Origin: DATBAK01 sp036787815
GTDB lineage: Bacteria > Actinomycetota > Acidimicrobiia > IMCC26256 > PALSA-610
Reading direction: 5' to 3'
Length of the DNA: 15,219 nucleotides
Assembly (NCBI GenBank): GCA_036787815.1
Contig: DAIQOP010000079.1
Coordinates: 1-15,219 of the forward strand
Positions 7,135 through 14,116 of the stretch are shown piece after piece (position 1 is the first letter of the stretch; each line of letters begins with the position of its first letter). Made by a program: the position numbers and the translations under genes. Below the pieces are notes generated by a model, which did no database searches, had not been told where the DNA came from, and saw only the letters and a program-made list of their open reading frames with translations.

Positions 7135-8650
7135 GACCGAGGAACGGTTTCGGCTGCTGTTCGAATCCAACCCGGTACCGATGTGGGTCTACGACGCCGA
7201 GACACTTACGTTCCTCGAGGTCAACGACGCCGCGGTACGCGCGTACGGCTACTCGCACGACGAGTTCCTCACCCTTCGCATCACCGACATCCGGTCCGTC
7301 GACGCCATCGACGCGTTCGCGTCCGAGCCCGGTGGACCTTGGTCGGCGGTCCCCCACGACGGCGTGTGGAGCCATGTGACCCGCGACGCGCGCGTCATCG
7401 AAGTCAACACGACCAGTCGGCTCCTCGACTTCGGGGGACGCCCGGCGGTGCTCGTGATGGCCGAGGACGCGACCGAACGTCTGGCCGCCGAACGCGCACT
7501 CACCTACCAGGCGATGCACGACGCCCTGACCGGTCTGCCGAACCGGGTGCTGCTCCTGGACCGCCTCAAGCAGGCGATCAACCGATCCCGACGGGCGCAA
7601 ACGGACCTTGCGGTCGTCTTCGTCGACCTCGACTACTTCAAGGTCGTGAACGACGCCAAGGGTCACACCACCGGCGACATGCTCCTCGTCGAAGTCGCCG
7701 ATCGAATCCGCGCCGCGGTACGGCCCGAAGACACGGTTGCCCGCTTCGGCGGCGACGAGTTCGTCGTCGTCCTCGAGGGCATCACGGGCGCGGAGGAGGC
7801 CGCCGCCATCTGCGAGCGGGTCCGCGGCTCGCTCGACAAGCCGTTCACGATCGCCGGCTCCGACCTGGTCGTCACCGCGAGCCAGGGCATCGCCCTCGCG
7901 AGCCCGAGCGATTCCGCCGAAGATCTGCTCCGAACGGCCGACGCCGCGATGTACTCCGCCAAGGAACACGGTCGGGGCCGCAGCGTGGTTGCCGACCACG
8001 CGATCCGAACGCGCGCGACCCGGCGCCTCCAGATCGAAGCCGACATGCGGCGCGGGCTGGATGCGGGCGAGTTCATCACCTACTACCAACCGATCGTCGC
8101 GCTGCCGGACTGCTCCATCATCGGCGCCGAGGCCCTCGTCCGATGGGACGACCCGGAGCGAGGTCTGGTGCAACCCGACCAGTTCATCGCGATCGCCGAG
8201 GAGACCGGCCTGATCGGGCGGCTCGGTCAGCACGTCCTCGAGCACGCGCTGCACGACGCGGCACGCTGGCCGGCGCTCGAGCCCGACGGCATCCCTCCCT
8301 TCGTCGCCGTGAACGTCTCCGGACGCCAACTCCTGATCCCCAATCTCGGACACGTGATCGCACAGTCGATATCGAGCGCGGGGATCGACCCCGACCGCGT
8401 GCATCTCGAGATCACCGAGAGCGTCCTGATGCGAGACATCACCCGTTCCGCGGTGTTGCTCGCGAGGATCGCCGCACTCGGTGTCCACCTCAGCATCGAC
8501 GACTTCGGGACCGGGTATTCGTCGCTGGCGTACCTGCAACGGCTCCCGATCGAGTCGTTGAAGGTCGATCGATCCTTCGTCGAGCTGCTCGATCGCGACG
8601 GACGCGGCGGGCGATGTCTATGTCGCCAATGCCGCTGTCGGCGCCGGTAA
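7127..8650 (+). CDS. Middle part of the c-di-GMP enzyme: PAS, GGDEF and most of EAL (ends in foreign sequence)
   Basis: Numbering from TTG 7127, a PAS domain (1 to about 125; FRLLFESNPVPMWVYD) is followed by a GGDEF domain with an intact active-site GGDEF at 208-212. An inhibitory-site RPED sits at 199-202, five residues before it. An EAL domain then starts near 320, with EAL at 335-337, NVSGRQL, LEITES, IDDFGTGYSS (Asp458, Asp459) and LKVDRSF. Both synthesis of c-di-GMP by the cyclase and its breakdown by the phosphodiesterase therefore look catalytically possible. Genuine coding sequence stops at about 8610 (LLDRDGRGG). The remaining residues to the stop at 8650 are not EAL-like and belong to sequence attached at a contig end. 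The rest of EAL resumes after the N run at 8691. The TTG is probably not a true start; the gene should continue from 5404. Confidence 0.85.
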   Translation: MRETEERFRLLFESNPVPMWVYDAETLTFLEVNDAAVRAYGYSHDEFLTLRITDIRSVDAIDAFASEPGGPWSAVPHDGVWSHVTRDARVIEVNTTSRLLDFGGRPAVLVMAEDATERLAAERALTYQAMHDALTGLPNRVLLLDRLKQAINRSRRAQTDLAVVFVDLDYFKVVNDAKGHTTGDMLLVEVADRIRAAVRPEDTVARFGGDEFVVVLEGITGAEEAAAICERVRGSLDKPFTIAGSDLVVTASQGIALASPSDSAEDLLRTADAAMYSAKEHGRGRSVVADHAIRTRATRRLQIEADMRRGLDAGEFITYYQPIVALPDCSIIGAEALVRWDDPERGLVQPDQFIAIAEETGLIGRLGQHVLEHALHDAARWPALEPDGIPPFVAVNVSGRQLLIPNLGHVIAQSISSAGIDPDRVHLEITESVLMRDITRSAVLLARIAALGVHLSIDDFGTGYSSLAYLQRLPIESLKVDRSFVELLDRDGRGGRCLCRQCRCRRR

Positions 8651-8679
8651 CTAATGCGGATTGTCCTTGTAATGATGAT
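8611..8679 (+). other. Foreign-looking contig-end sequence (probable chimera)
   Basis: This stretch of just under 70 bases before the N run breaks the EAL domain. It has visibly lower GC than its surroundings and, in a frame different from the enzyme, reads GDVYVANAAVGAGN then TAA. That looks like the C-terminus of some other protein, followed by TA-rich non-coding bases. The two true EAL halves need only a few codons between them, so this piece does not belong here. It is most likely a mis-joined contig end. Confidence 0.7.
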
Positions 8680-8689
8680 NNNNNNNNNN
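8680..8689. other. Assembly gap (10 N)
   Basis: Ten undetermined bases mark a scaffold join. The true missing length is not known and may be near zero or negative, because the flanking EAL halves fit together with only a few codons between them. Confidence 0.99.
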
Positions 8690-8690
8690 C

Positions 8691-8918
8691 GCGTCGATCG
8701 TCGCGGCCGTGATCAACCTCGCGCGCGCGTTGCGGCTCGACGTCGTGGCCGAGGGTGTGGAGACCGGGGAGCAGCTGCACGAGTTGCTCCGACTCGGTTG
8801 CGGGCGCGCGCAGGGCTTCTACTTCTCGCGGCCAGTTCCCGCCCCCGAGTTCGCGACCCTGCTACGAGAGCGCCCGCGCCTCGGACTGCTGGAGCTGGTG
8901 ACGTCACAGCGGGCGTGA
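8691..8918 (+). CDS. C-terminal part of the EAL domain of the c-di-GMP enzyme
   Basis: The frame open from GCG 8691 to TGA 8916-8918 gives 75 residues that complete the EAL domain. They read ASIVAAVINLARALRLDVVA, then EGVET (a conserved catalytic-region Glu) and QGFYFSRPVPAPEF, the standard EAL ending. There is no start codon for a separate gene; a GTG at 8709 is internal to the domain. It is the 3' end of the gene that begins at about 5404. Joined, the protein would be about 1,150-1,160 residues. Confidence 0.85.
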   Translation, partial: ASIVAAVINLARALRLDVVAEGVETGEQLHELLRLGCGRAQGFYFSRPVPAPEFATLLRERPRLGLLELVTSQRA

Positions 8919-9008
8919 GCGGCGAGCCTTCCGGGCACGCTTTGCACGCGTTTTGCGATCGAGCGGTAGGTATACGTCGCAACGTGACGCGTCGTGGGGA
9001 GGTCGCAC
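8919..9008 (+). promoter_or_regulatory. Intergenic leader with a strong ribosome binding site before the unknown large gene
   Basis: The 90 bases contain GGGGAGG (8996-9002), six bases before GTG 9009, which decides that start. A T-richer patch with TTTGCACGCGTTTTGCG and GGTATACG (about 8941-8975) may be promoter sequence, but no properly spaced -35/-10 pair is convincing. Confidence 0.45.
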
Positions 9009-11135
9009 GTGGCCAAGAGCGGAAAAGACGAGCGCGAGATTACCGTCGAGGTCGATCTCGGCCCGACGGACGAGACCGTCGAGGTGCCTCCGATCGAGGC
9101 GCACGCGTTCGATCCCAGCGGCCGGTACGTCGCCGGCGCGGAGGTCTCGGACGGTCGGGCGAGGATCCGGCTCCACGAGGGCCTGACCGCGTCCGACGTG
9201 CGGGTGTACGTCGGACCGCCGTCGACGACCGACGGGCCGCCGACGCGCGAGGCGTTGCGCACCGCGGGGGCCGTGAAGACGCGGCTGGCGGGATCGATCC
9301 ATCAGGTGGCGATCGACCCCGCGATCTGGCGGAGCTGGCTCCTGTGTTCGTGTGTCGTGCGCGGACGCGTCGCCAAGCGGGTCGTCCGTCCCGACGGCAC
9401 GGTCGTCGAAGTGCCGGTGTGCCATACGCGCGTGCACATCTTCGAAGTCGACCCGTGGTGGCTGATCCTGCGGCGGCTGCCCGATGAGCTGCTCTACCGC
9501 GTGCGCAACGATCTGCTCGAGCGCCGGCTCCCGCCGATCCCGCCTAACCCGCCGCCCGGCCCACTTCACGCGCTGCCCGACATGCTCGCGGCGCCGACGA
9601 TCGACGTCGAGGCGCTCTCCCTCGTGCGCGAACCGGACGAGTTGCGCCGGCTGCTCGCCGACTGGAGGTTGCCGCTGCGCTGGTGGTGGTGCTGGTGGCC
9701 CTGGCTCGATCCGTTCTTCGGATACAGCACCCGCGAGATCACCACCGTCGACACCGACGACGACGGCTACTTCACGACCACCATTCGCTACGCGTGCGCA
9801 GGCGACCACCCGGACCTCTACTTCCAGGTCGAGCAGGAACGCGGCGGCGTCTGGAGCTGGGTGTACCGCCCACCGATCCGCTGCACGACCTGGTGGGACT
9901 ATCCGTGCGGCACGTTCGTCACGCTGGAAGTTACGGACCCGTCGGCACGAACCTGCGAGGAGGGAGACCCGGTCGCGCCACCGGCCGGCCTGGGAACCAC
10001 GTGGGTCATGCCCCTCGCGATCGGTGGCCTCAAGGTGCGCGGCTACGGCGGTGTCGACGTGCAGGGCGACACCGCGTGGGTCCGGACCGATGGAGTGCAG
10101 GAAGACGGACTCCCTGCGACCGACCCGTGGCACGGTGTCCCGTTCGGACAGTCGCTCAGCATCCGCTTGGCGTACGAGGTCGATCTCCCGACCCCGGCCA
10201 TCACGTACTACCGGCTGAGTTGGCGCGAGCGCGGAACGACAACGTGGCAGCCGCTCCACACCAACGTGGTGCGCTACTACGAGAAGCACATCCCCGGGCA
10301 TCTGTTCCCGAGCTTCCCGGCCGCGTTGATGGGTCCGTTCACCGTCGGCGGCCAGGATCGTCTGTACAAGTTCCGACCGCACGCCGCGCCCGCACCGGAC
10401 CCGATGGACCCACCGGGCACGACGACCAATTGGCCGGCCGAGAGCTTCTTCGGCGACATCTTCCACGGCTTCCTCGACACCGTGGCTGAGATCTCCACAC
10501 CATCGGGCGCGACAGGTTCCTTCGGAAACTACGAGCTCGGCCTCGAGCTCTTCAGCGACGCGGGCGCGGTCGTGCACTTCGGGCCGGCAACCGTCGCGGC
10601 GTTGTTCCCGAGCTCCGTCGATCCCGACCTCACGATTCACGCTCGCCTTGCCGCAGGGCCCGATTTCGACGGCGACCACTGCGTCTTCCCGCTGGTGATC
10701 GACAACCGCGTGTGCGAGGCGGCGATCTCGGCTCCCACCACCGGCGGTGCGGTTGCCGACAACTGCGGAATGCTGCACCACGGAGCCGGCAACCCGGTCG
10801 GCATGGGCTTCCACACCTGGCGCCCCGGCGGGTACGCGACGTTCAGCTTCGGGGTGTCGCGCGGGAGGGACCCGGCAACCGGCAACGGCTACCCGACGAA
10901 GGCGAGCACGAGCGCACGGGTCACCGACACGTCGGCCGCGAGCGGCGACGCCGGCGCTCCGTGGGTCGGTACCGGCACCGGAGACTTCGTCGACAGCTTC
11001 CCGCCAGTCGACCTGCTCGACACGTGCAAGCAGGCCGCGTTCGCGGTCGACCTCTGGGTTGCCGCCAAGGTCACCAAGGTTGGGGACGCTTCACGACGTA
11101 CGACAGAGGCGCCATCACCGCCTTCGCGCTCGTGA
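9009..11135 (+). CDS. Large uncharacterised protein with tryptophan cluster and transthyretin-like pattern (frame broken at 3' end)
   Basis: The protein has about 708 residues, no signal peptide and no membrane segment, and I do not recognise it by name. CSCVVRG (Cys113, Cys115) and VCHTRVHIFEVD (Cys138, His139, His143) form a possible metal site. A helical stretch (about 155-220) follows, then an extreme tryptophan run, WWWCWWPW (225-232). TVDTDDDGYFTTTIRY and PDLYFQVEQ next resemble the last strands of a transthyretin or carboxypeptidase-regulatory fold. The second half (about 330 onward) looks beta-rich. GTG 9009 is chosen because of GGGGAGG six bases upstream. The frame here ends DASRRTTEAPSPPSRS, which is not natural-looking. 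A shift near 11081 would give GRFTTYDRGAITAFALVK and a stop at 11138-11140, so the true end is probably 11140. It is convergent with the SARP gene. Confidence 0.8.
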   Translation: MAKSGKDEREITVEVDLGPTDETVEVPPIEAHAFDPSGRYVAGAEVSDGRARIRLHEGLTASDVRVYVGPPSTTDGPPTREALRTAGAVKTRLAGSIHQVAIDPAIWRSWLLCSCVVRGRVAKRVVRPDGTVVEVPVCHTRVHIFEVDPWWLILRRLPDELLYRVRNDLLERRLPPIPPNPPPGPLHALPDMLAAPTIDVEALSLVREPDELRRLLADWRLPLRWWWCWWPWLDPFFGYSTREITTVDTDDDGYFTTTIRYACAGDHPDLYFQVEQERGGVWSWVYRPPIRCTTWWDYPCGTFVTLEVTDPSARTCEEGDPVAPPAGLGTTWVMPLAIGGLKVRGYGGVDVQGDTAWVRTDGVQEDGLPATDPWHGVPFGQSLSIRLAYEVDLPTPAITYYRLSWRERGTTTWQPLHTNVVRYYEKHIPGHLFPSFPAALMGPFTVGGQDRLYKFRPHAAPAPDPMDPPGTTTNWPAESFFGDIFHGFLDTVAEISTPSGATGSFGNYELGLELFSDAGAVVHFGPATVAALFPSSVDPDLTIHARLAAGPDFDGDHCVFPLVIDNRVCEAAISAPTTGGAVADNCGMLHHGAGNPVGMGFHTWRPGGYATFSFGVSRGRDPATGNGYPTKASTSARVTDTSAASGDAGAPWVGTGTGDFVDSFPPVDLLDTCKQAAFAVDLWVAAKVTKVGDASRRTTEAPSPPSRS

Positions 11136-11140
11136 AGTAG
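11079..11140 (+). other. Frame break and true C-terminus of the large unknown protein
   Basis: The reading frame gives LWVAAKVTKV to about 11080 and then turns Arg/Ser/Pro-rich. In another frame TGGGGACGC continues as WGRFTTYDRGAITAFALVK, ending in TAG at 11138-11140. One base lost at the GGTTGGGG stretch (about 11079-11085) explains both. A short G run is a common place for a sequencing deletion, so an error is likely. A real frameshift would make the C-terminus nonsense. Confidence 0.65.
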
Positions 11141-11162
11141 ACCGCCGCCGCGTACCTGAAGC

Positions 11163-11918
11163 TCAAGCGAGGACGAGGGATTCGTAGACGGCGCGGGTGG
11201 AGGCCCCGGGAGCGACGCCGAGCTGTTCGCGCAGCGTCTCGCACAGGGAGTTGTACACGCGGAGGGCCTCGGCGGCGTTGCCTTGCGCGGCGAGCGCCTG
11301 CATGAGGCAGCGATAGCCGCTCTCGCGCAGCGGCGCGAGGCGGACGAGCGATCGAGAGGCGCGGACGGCGGCCGCGAGCTCCGTGCCGCCGATGCCGAGC
11401 CCGGCGGCCGCATAGGACTCGAGCGCGCGCTGGTGGATCTCGCCGAGATAGCGGCGTTGCTCGTCGATCCACGCCGCGTCTTCACCGACGCAGAACTCGC
11501 GCTCGGTGATGAACAGCGCGACCTGCGACGGTCCCCACGCGCGGGCCCAGTGGGCCTGGGCGATGGACGACTCGGCCCGATGGATTGCCTCGGCGGCGGC
11601 TTCGACATCGATCCAAGGCGCGCCCAACTGCAATCGAAGACTCGATCGCCCTTCGACGGCATCGGCACCCAACGCGTTGCGCATCTTCGAGACCAGCGCG
11701 TTGAGCGCGGTGTCGACGGCGGCCGGAGGCCGGTCTTCCCACACGGCTCCCGCGAGCTCCGCGCGGGGCACAAGCCGGTGGTTGTTGACGCCGAGGTACG
11801 CGAACAGGAGCCGGCCCTGCCGCCCCGGCAGCCGCGCGTCGAGGCGTTCGCCGTCGCGTTCGACGACCAGTGGTCCGCACAGCTGGACGCGCGTTCTTCC
11901 GGCCGACGCCAAGGTCAC
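11163..11918 (-). CDS. SARP/AfsR-type transcriptional regulator (DNA-binding plus BTAD domains)
   Basis: The 251-residue protein has an OmpR-like winged-helix domain (about 10-95; VQLCGPLVVERDGERL, GRQGRLLFAYLGVNN, AVDTALNALVSKMRNALG) and a BTAD helical domain (about 103-247; WIDEQRRYLGEIHQRALESY, GYRCLMQALAAQGNAAEALRVY, LGVAPGAST). This is the SARP core that activates secondary-metabolite or adaptive genes by binding repeats near the -35 box. The NB-ARC and TPR extensions of full AfsR are absent, so it is a short SARP. The start GTG 11918 is set by where similarity begins; the ribosome site is weak. The open frame upstream to 12236 is a shadow of the DUF1059 and methyltransferase genes. It lies divergent from DUF1059, and its target could be that operon (inference). 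It converges with the large unknown gene, with 22 bases between. Confidence 0.88.
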   Translation of the reverse strand: MTLASAGRTRVQLCGPLVVERDGERLDARLPGRQGRLLFAYLGVNNHRLVPRAELAGAVWEDRPPAAVDTALNALVSKMRNALGADAVEGRSSLRLQLGAPWIDVEAAAEAIHRAESSIAQAHWARAWGPSQVALFITEREFCVGEDAAWIDEQRRYLGEIHQRALESYAAAGLGIGGTELAAAVRASRSLVRLAPLRESGYRCLMQALAAQGNAAEALRVYNSLCETLREQLGVAPGASTRAVYESLVLA

Positions 11919-11967
11919 GCCAACATTCTGGCAATAGCGTGGGCGTAGAACCGACGTGGAGGTACCA

Positions 11968-12126
11968 ATGGCCAGGGTGATCCGATGCGAATGCGGGTTC
12001 GTCGCCAGGGGCGACACCGATGATGCGGTGATCGAAGGGATCCGCGAGCACATGCGCACGGACCACCCGGCTCTCCTCGAGACCGTCGGGCAGGAAGACC
12101 TGCTCGGCTGGATCCAAGTCGAGTAG
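11968..12126 (+). CDS. DUF1059 family small protein
   Basis: A 52-residue gene starts at ATG 11968, with GGAGG five bases upstream, and ends at TAG 12124-12126. Its sequence begins MARVIRCECGFVARGDTDD and continues with IREHMRTDHP. This matches the DUF1059 pattern: a Cys-x-Cys-Gly near the N-terminus and an H-x5-H (EHMRTDH) about 20 residues later. The two Cys and two His could bind a metal, in zinc-ribbon-like fashion; function is unknown. It is 20 bases upstream of the methyltransferase and co-directional, so the two probably form one transcript facing away from the SARP gene. It is small and easily missed by automated calling. Confidence 0.88.
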   Translation: MARVIRCECGFVARGDTDDAVIEGIREHMRTDHPALLETVGQEDLLGWIQVE

Positions 12127-12146
12127 CTCTTCGGGAGGTTCTTCAC

Positions 12147-13016
12147 GTGAGCAGTACGAGTACGCCAGTGTTCGACGCGGCCGGATACAAGTCGACGACC
12201 CGAGCGCAATGGGAGCACGCCGCGGAAGCGTGGCATCGGTGGGGACCGTCGATCGAGGCCTGGCTCGGCGAGGCAACCGAGCTCATGCTCGACATGACCG
12301 GCGTGACGGGCGGGTCACGGGTACTCGACGTCGCGGCGGGAGCCGGGGGCCAGACGATCGCCGCGGCGCGACGCGTGAGCCCGGGCGGCACGGTGCTGGC
12401 GACCGACATCTCGCCGGCGATCCTCCGCTTCGCCGAGTCGCAGGCCCGGCACGCCGGCCTCGCGAACGTGGCGGTTCGGGAGATGGACGGTGAGGAGCTC
12501 GACGTCGACGAGGACTTCTTCGACGCCGTCATCAGCCGGGTCGGGCTGATTTACTTCCCCGATCAGCAGAAGGCGCTCGCGGGCATGTCGCGCGCGTTGC
12601 GTCCGGGCGGGAGCTTGGGGGTCATCACGTACTCGACACCCGAGAACAACCGGTTCTTCTCCCTGCCGGTGTCGATCATCCGCGAACGCGCGCAACTCCC
12701 ACCGCCGCGGCCCGGCCAGCCCGGCCCGTTCAGCTTGGGCGGGCCCGGCGTGCTCCACAGCACCCTCACGCGCGCCGGCTTCGTCGACGTCGACGTGCGC
12801 GCGGTGCCGGCACCACTGCGGCTGCCGTCGGCGAGCGACTGCGTGCAGTTCGAACGTGAGTCGTTCGGAGCGCTGCATCAGATGCTCTCGGGTCTCGACG
12901 ACGACGGGCGCGATGCCGCGTGGGCCGACATCGCCGAGCAGCTCGCGCAGTTCGACGGTCGAGACGGCTTCGTCGGTCCGTGCGAGATGCTCGTCGCTTC
13001 CGGGCGGCGCGCGTAG
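12147..13016 (+). CDS. Class I SAM-dependent methyltransferase
   Basis: The 289-residue protein shows SAM-binding motif I, VLDVAAGAGG, at 59-68, and an acidic residue in motif II (LATDIS, Asp87). A motif-IV-like FFDAVISRVGLIYFPD spans 124-139, and a motif-V loop LRPGGSLGVI spans 151-160. This is the UbiE/Methyltransf_11-type Rossmann fold. The substrate is unknown; the C-terminal third (LHSTLTRAGFVDVDVRAVPA) resembles the UbiE/Coq5-like tail. The start GTG 12147 has GGGAGG about 8-9 bases upstream. It follows the DUF1059 gene by 20 bases in the same direction. A GNAT-like fragment begins directly after its stop. Confidence 0.9.
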   Translation: MSSTSTPVFDAAGYKSTTRAQWEHAAEAWHRWGPSIEAWLGEATELMLDMTGVTGGSRVLDVAAGAGGQTIAAARRVSPGGTVLATDISPAILRFAESQARHAGLANVAVREMDGEELDVDEDFFDAVISRVGLIYFPDQQKALAGMSRALRPGGSLGVITYSTPENNRFFSLPVSIIRERAQLPPPRPGQPGPFSLGGPGVLHSTLTRAGFVDVDVRAVPAPLRLPSASDCVQFERESFGALHQMLSGLDDDGRDAAWADIAEQLAQFDGRDGFVGPCEMLVASGRRA

Positions 13017-13021
13017 CGCGG

Positions 13022-13141
13022 AACCCCGAACCGCTCTCCGACGAGTACATCCTGGCGCTCCTCGAGCGCGGTGAATTCTGGGCGCTCGAAGCATCCGACG
13101 GCGGGCGAGTCGTCGGCGGACTTGTCGCGCACACGCTGGCA
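13022..13141 (+). pseudogene. Truncated GNAT acetyltransferase fragment (AAC(3)-I-like)
   Basis: In frame 2, directly after the methyltransferase stop, about 40 codons read NPEPLSDEYILALLERGEFW then ALEASDGGRVVGGLVAHTL. This closely resembles the middle of AAC(3)-I-type GNAT proteins, where LSD-Y-LL-F-AL and VVGGL-AY precede the acetyl-CoA-binding region. There is no start, no N-terminal strand and no acetyl-CoA motif (Q/R-x-x-G-x-G/A). After LAMTS the pattern is lost. It is a decayed or deleted gene, or a segment damaged by assembly. It could be a degraded gene that once belonged to the same operon. Confidence 0.55.
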
Positions 13142-13193
13142 ATGACATCGGCGCCACGATCGACGAGCGTTACGGCGATTGTGAAGCACGCGA

Positions 13194-13219
13194 AAGCCCG
13201 GGCCCATGGGCCCGGGCTT
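13194..13219 (-). terminator. Perfect 26-bp palindrome, Rho-independent-type terminator
   Basis: The sequence AAGCCCGGGCCCA and its exact reverse complement meet at CCATGG, giving a 26-base perfect palindrome with a 12-bp GC-rich arm. On the minus strand it is followed by TTTCGCG and lies 30 bases beyond the permease stop (13249), so it most likely ends the ABC operon. Actinobacterial terminators often look like this, with weak or missing T-tracts. It may also act on the plus strand after the methyltransferase and GNAT fragment. Confidence 0.75.
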
Positions 13220-13248
13220 CGGTCGTGATCGGATGGATCGGGGCCACC

Positions 13249-14067
13249 TCAGTTGGTGTCCCGCCGGTAGAGCAGGAGCGTGCCGATTGCCAGGCTCGCC
13301 AGGGCGTAGCCACCGAAGATGAGGGCGTACTGCGGGCGGGCGAGCTCGTGGGCGATGGACACGGGGGGCTTGAAGTTCGGGCCTGCGTCCAGGAGCCGGT
13401 ACCCGGCGCTGAAGGGCAGGAAGTGAACGAGCCCGTCCGGCAGGGCCGGGGCGAACAGGCTCTCGACCACGAACGACCACATCAGGAGACCGGAGATGGC
13501 GCCGGCGCTGTGCCGGGTGATCATGCCCACGCCCAACCCGATCACCGCGGCCAGGGCGGTGTAGAGGAGCGCCCACAGCGCCCGGGACGCAATCGCCGAC
13601 CCGTTGCCCACGCCCGCTCCGCCGAGCACCGCGCCGCCGAACCCGGCGACCATCGCGGTGGCGCCGAGCGCCAGCCCGACCATCGTCGCCATCGCTGCCT
13701 TTGCAGTCACGATCACCCAGCGGGTGGGGCGGGCGGTCAGTGTGGCCGCCAGTGTGCCGTGCTGGGCCTCGGCGGTGAACATGAGGATGCCGGTGACAGT
13801 GGCCAACGTCGCGATGAGCGGGAGCGGGAAGATGAACAGCTCGGACGCGCTCATCTTCTTGTCCGTCGGGGACGTTGCCAGCGCCCACGCGACGAGCGCG
13901 CCGACCACCGGGGTGAGGGCAAAGATCACCTTGTTGGCCCGGAGGGAGGCAAGCTTGATCCACTCGCTCTTCAGGGCGGCCGGAACCGTGCTCACGTCGT
14001 TTCTGCGCGTTCGGAGCGCCGAGCGGTTTCTGGTCGTCCAGGCGATGGTCGGGCTGTTGGTGGTCAT
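13249..14067 (-). CDS. ABC transporter permease (multidrug/ABC-2 type)
   Basis: The 272-residue protein has six likely membrane helices (about 47-65, 78-97, 120-142, 163-182, 188-206, 247-266). The soluble N-terminus is basic and carries ALKSEWIKLASLRANK (31-46), the typical ABC-2 start. A loop with EAQHGTLAATL (100-110) matches the conserved E-x2-HGTL motif of the family. The C-terminus is short (LLLYRRDTN). It probably forms an export channel with the ATPase directly upstream, moving drugs, lipids or peptides; no substrate is visible. The start ATG at 14067 has AAGGA about nine bases upstream. An open frame to 14145 gives an extra 26 residues without membrane character and crosses the end of the ATPase gene. 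The genes are 49 bases apart, with the palindromic terminator downstream. Confidence 0.88.
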   Translation of the reverse strand: MTTNSPTIAWTTRNRSALRTRRNDVSTVPAALKSEWIKLASLRANKVIFALTPVVGALVAWALATSPTDKKMSASELFIFPLPLIATLATVTGILMFTAEAQHGTLAATLTARPTRWVIVTAKAAMATMVGLALGATAMVAGFGGAVLGGAGVGNGSAIASRALWALLYTALAAVIGLGVGMITRHSAGAISGLLMWSFVVESLFAPALPDGLVHFLPFSAGYRLLDAGPNFKPPVSIAHELARPQYALIFGGYALASLAIGTLLLYRRDTN

Positions 14068-14116
14068 GGTTCGGGTTCCTTCGTTCGTCTGGTGAGTAAG
14101 GCGGAAGTCGGAAGAA

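Noticed and set aside
7082..8539. Minus-strand open frame of 485 codons opposite PAS/GGDEF/EAL
   Set aside because: Long antisense frames are common in high-GC DNA, and the plus strand carries unmistakable catalytic motifs.
8904..10814. Minus-strand open frame of 636 codons opposite the large unknown protein
   Set aside because: It is rich in Arg, Asp, Val and His as in reverse-complement frames. The plus strand has a strong ribosome site at GTG 9009 and structured sequence.
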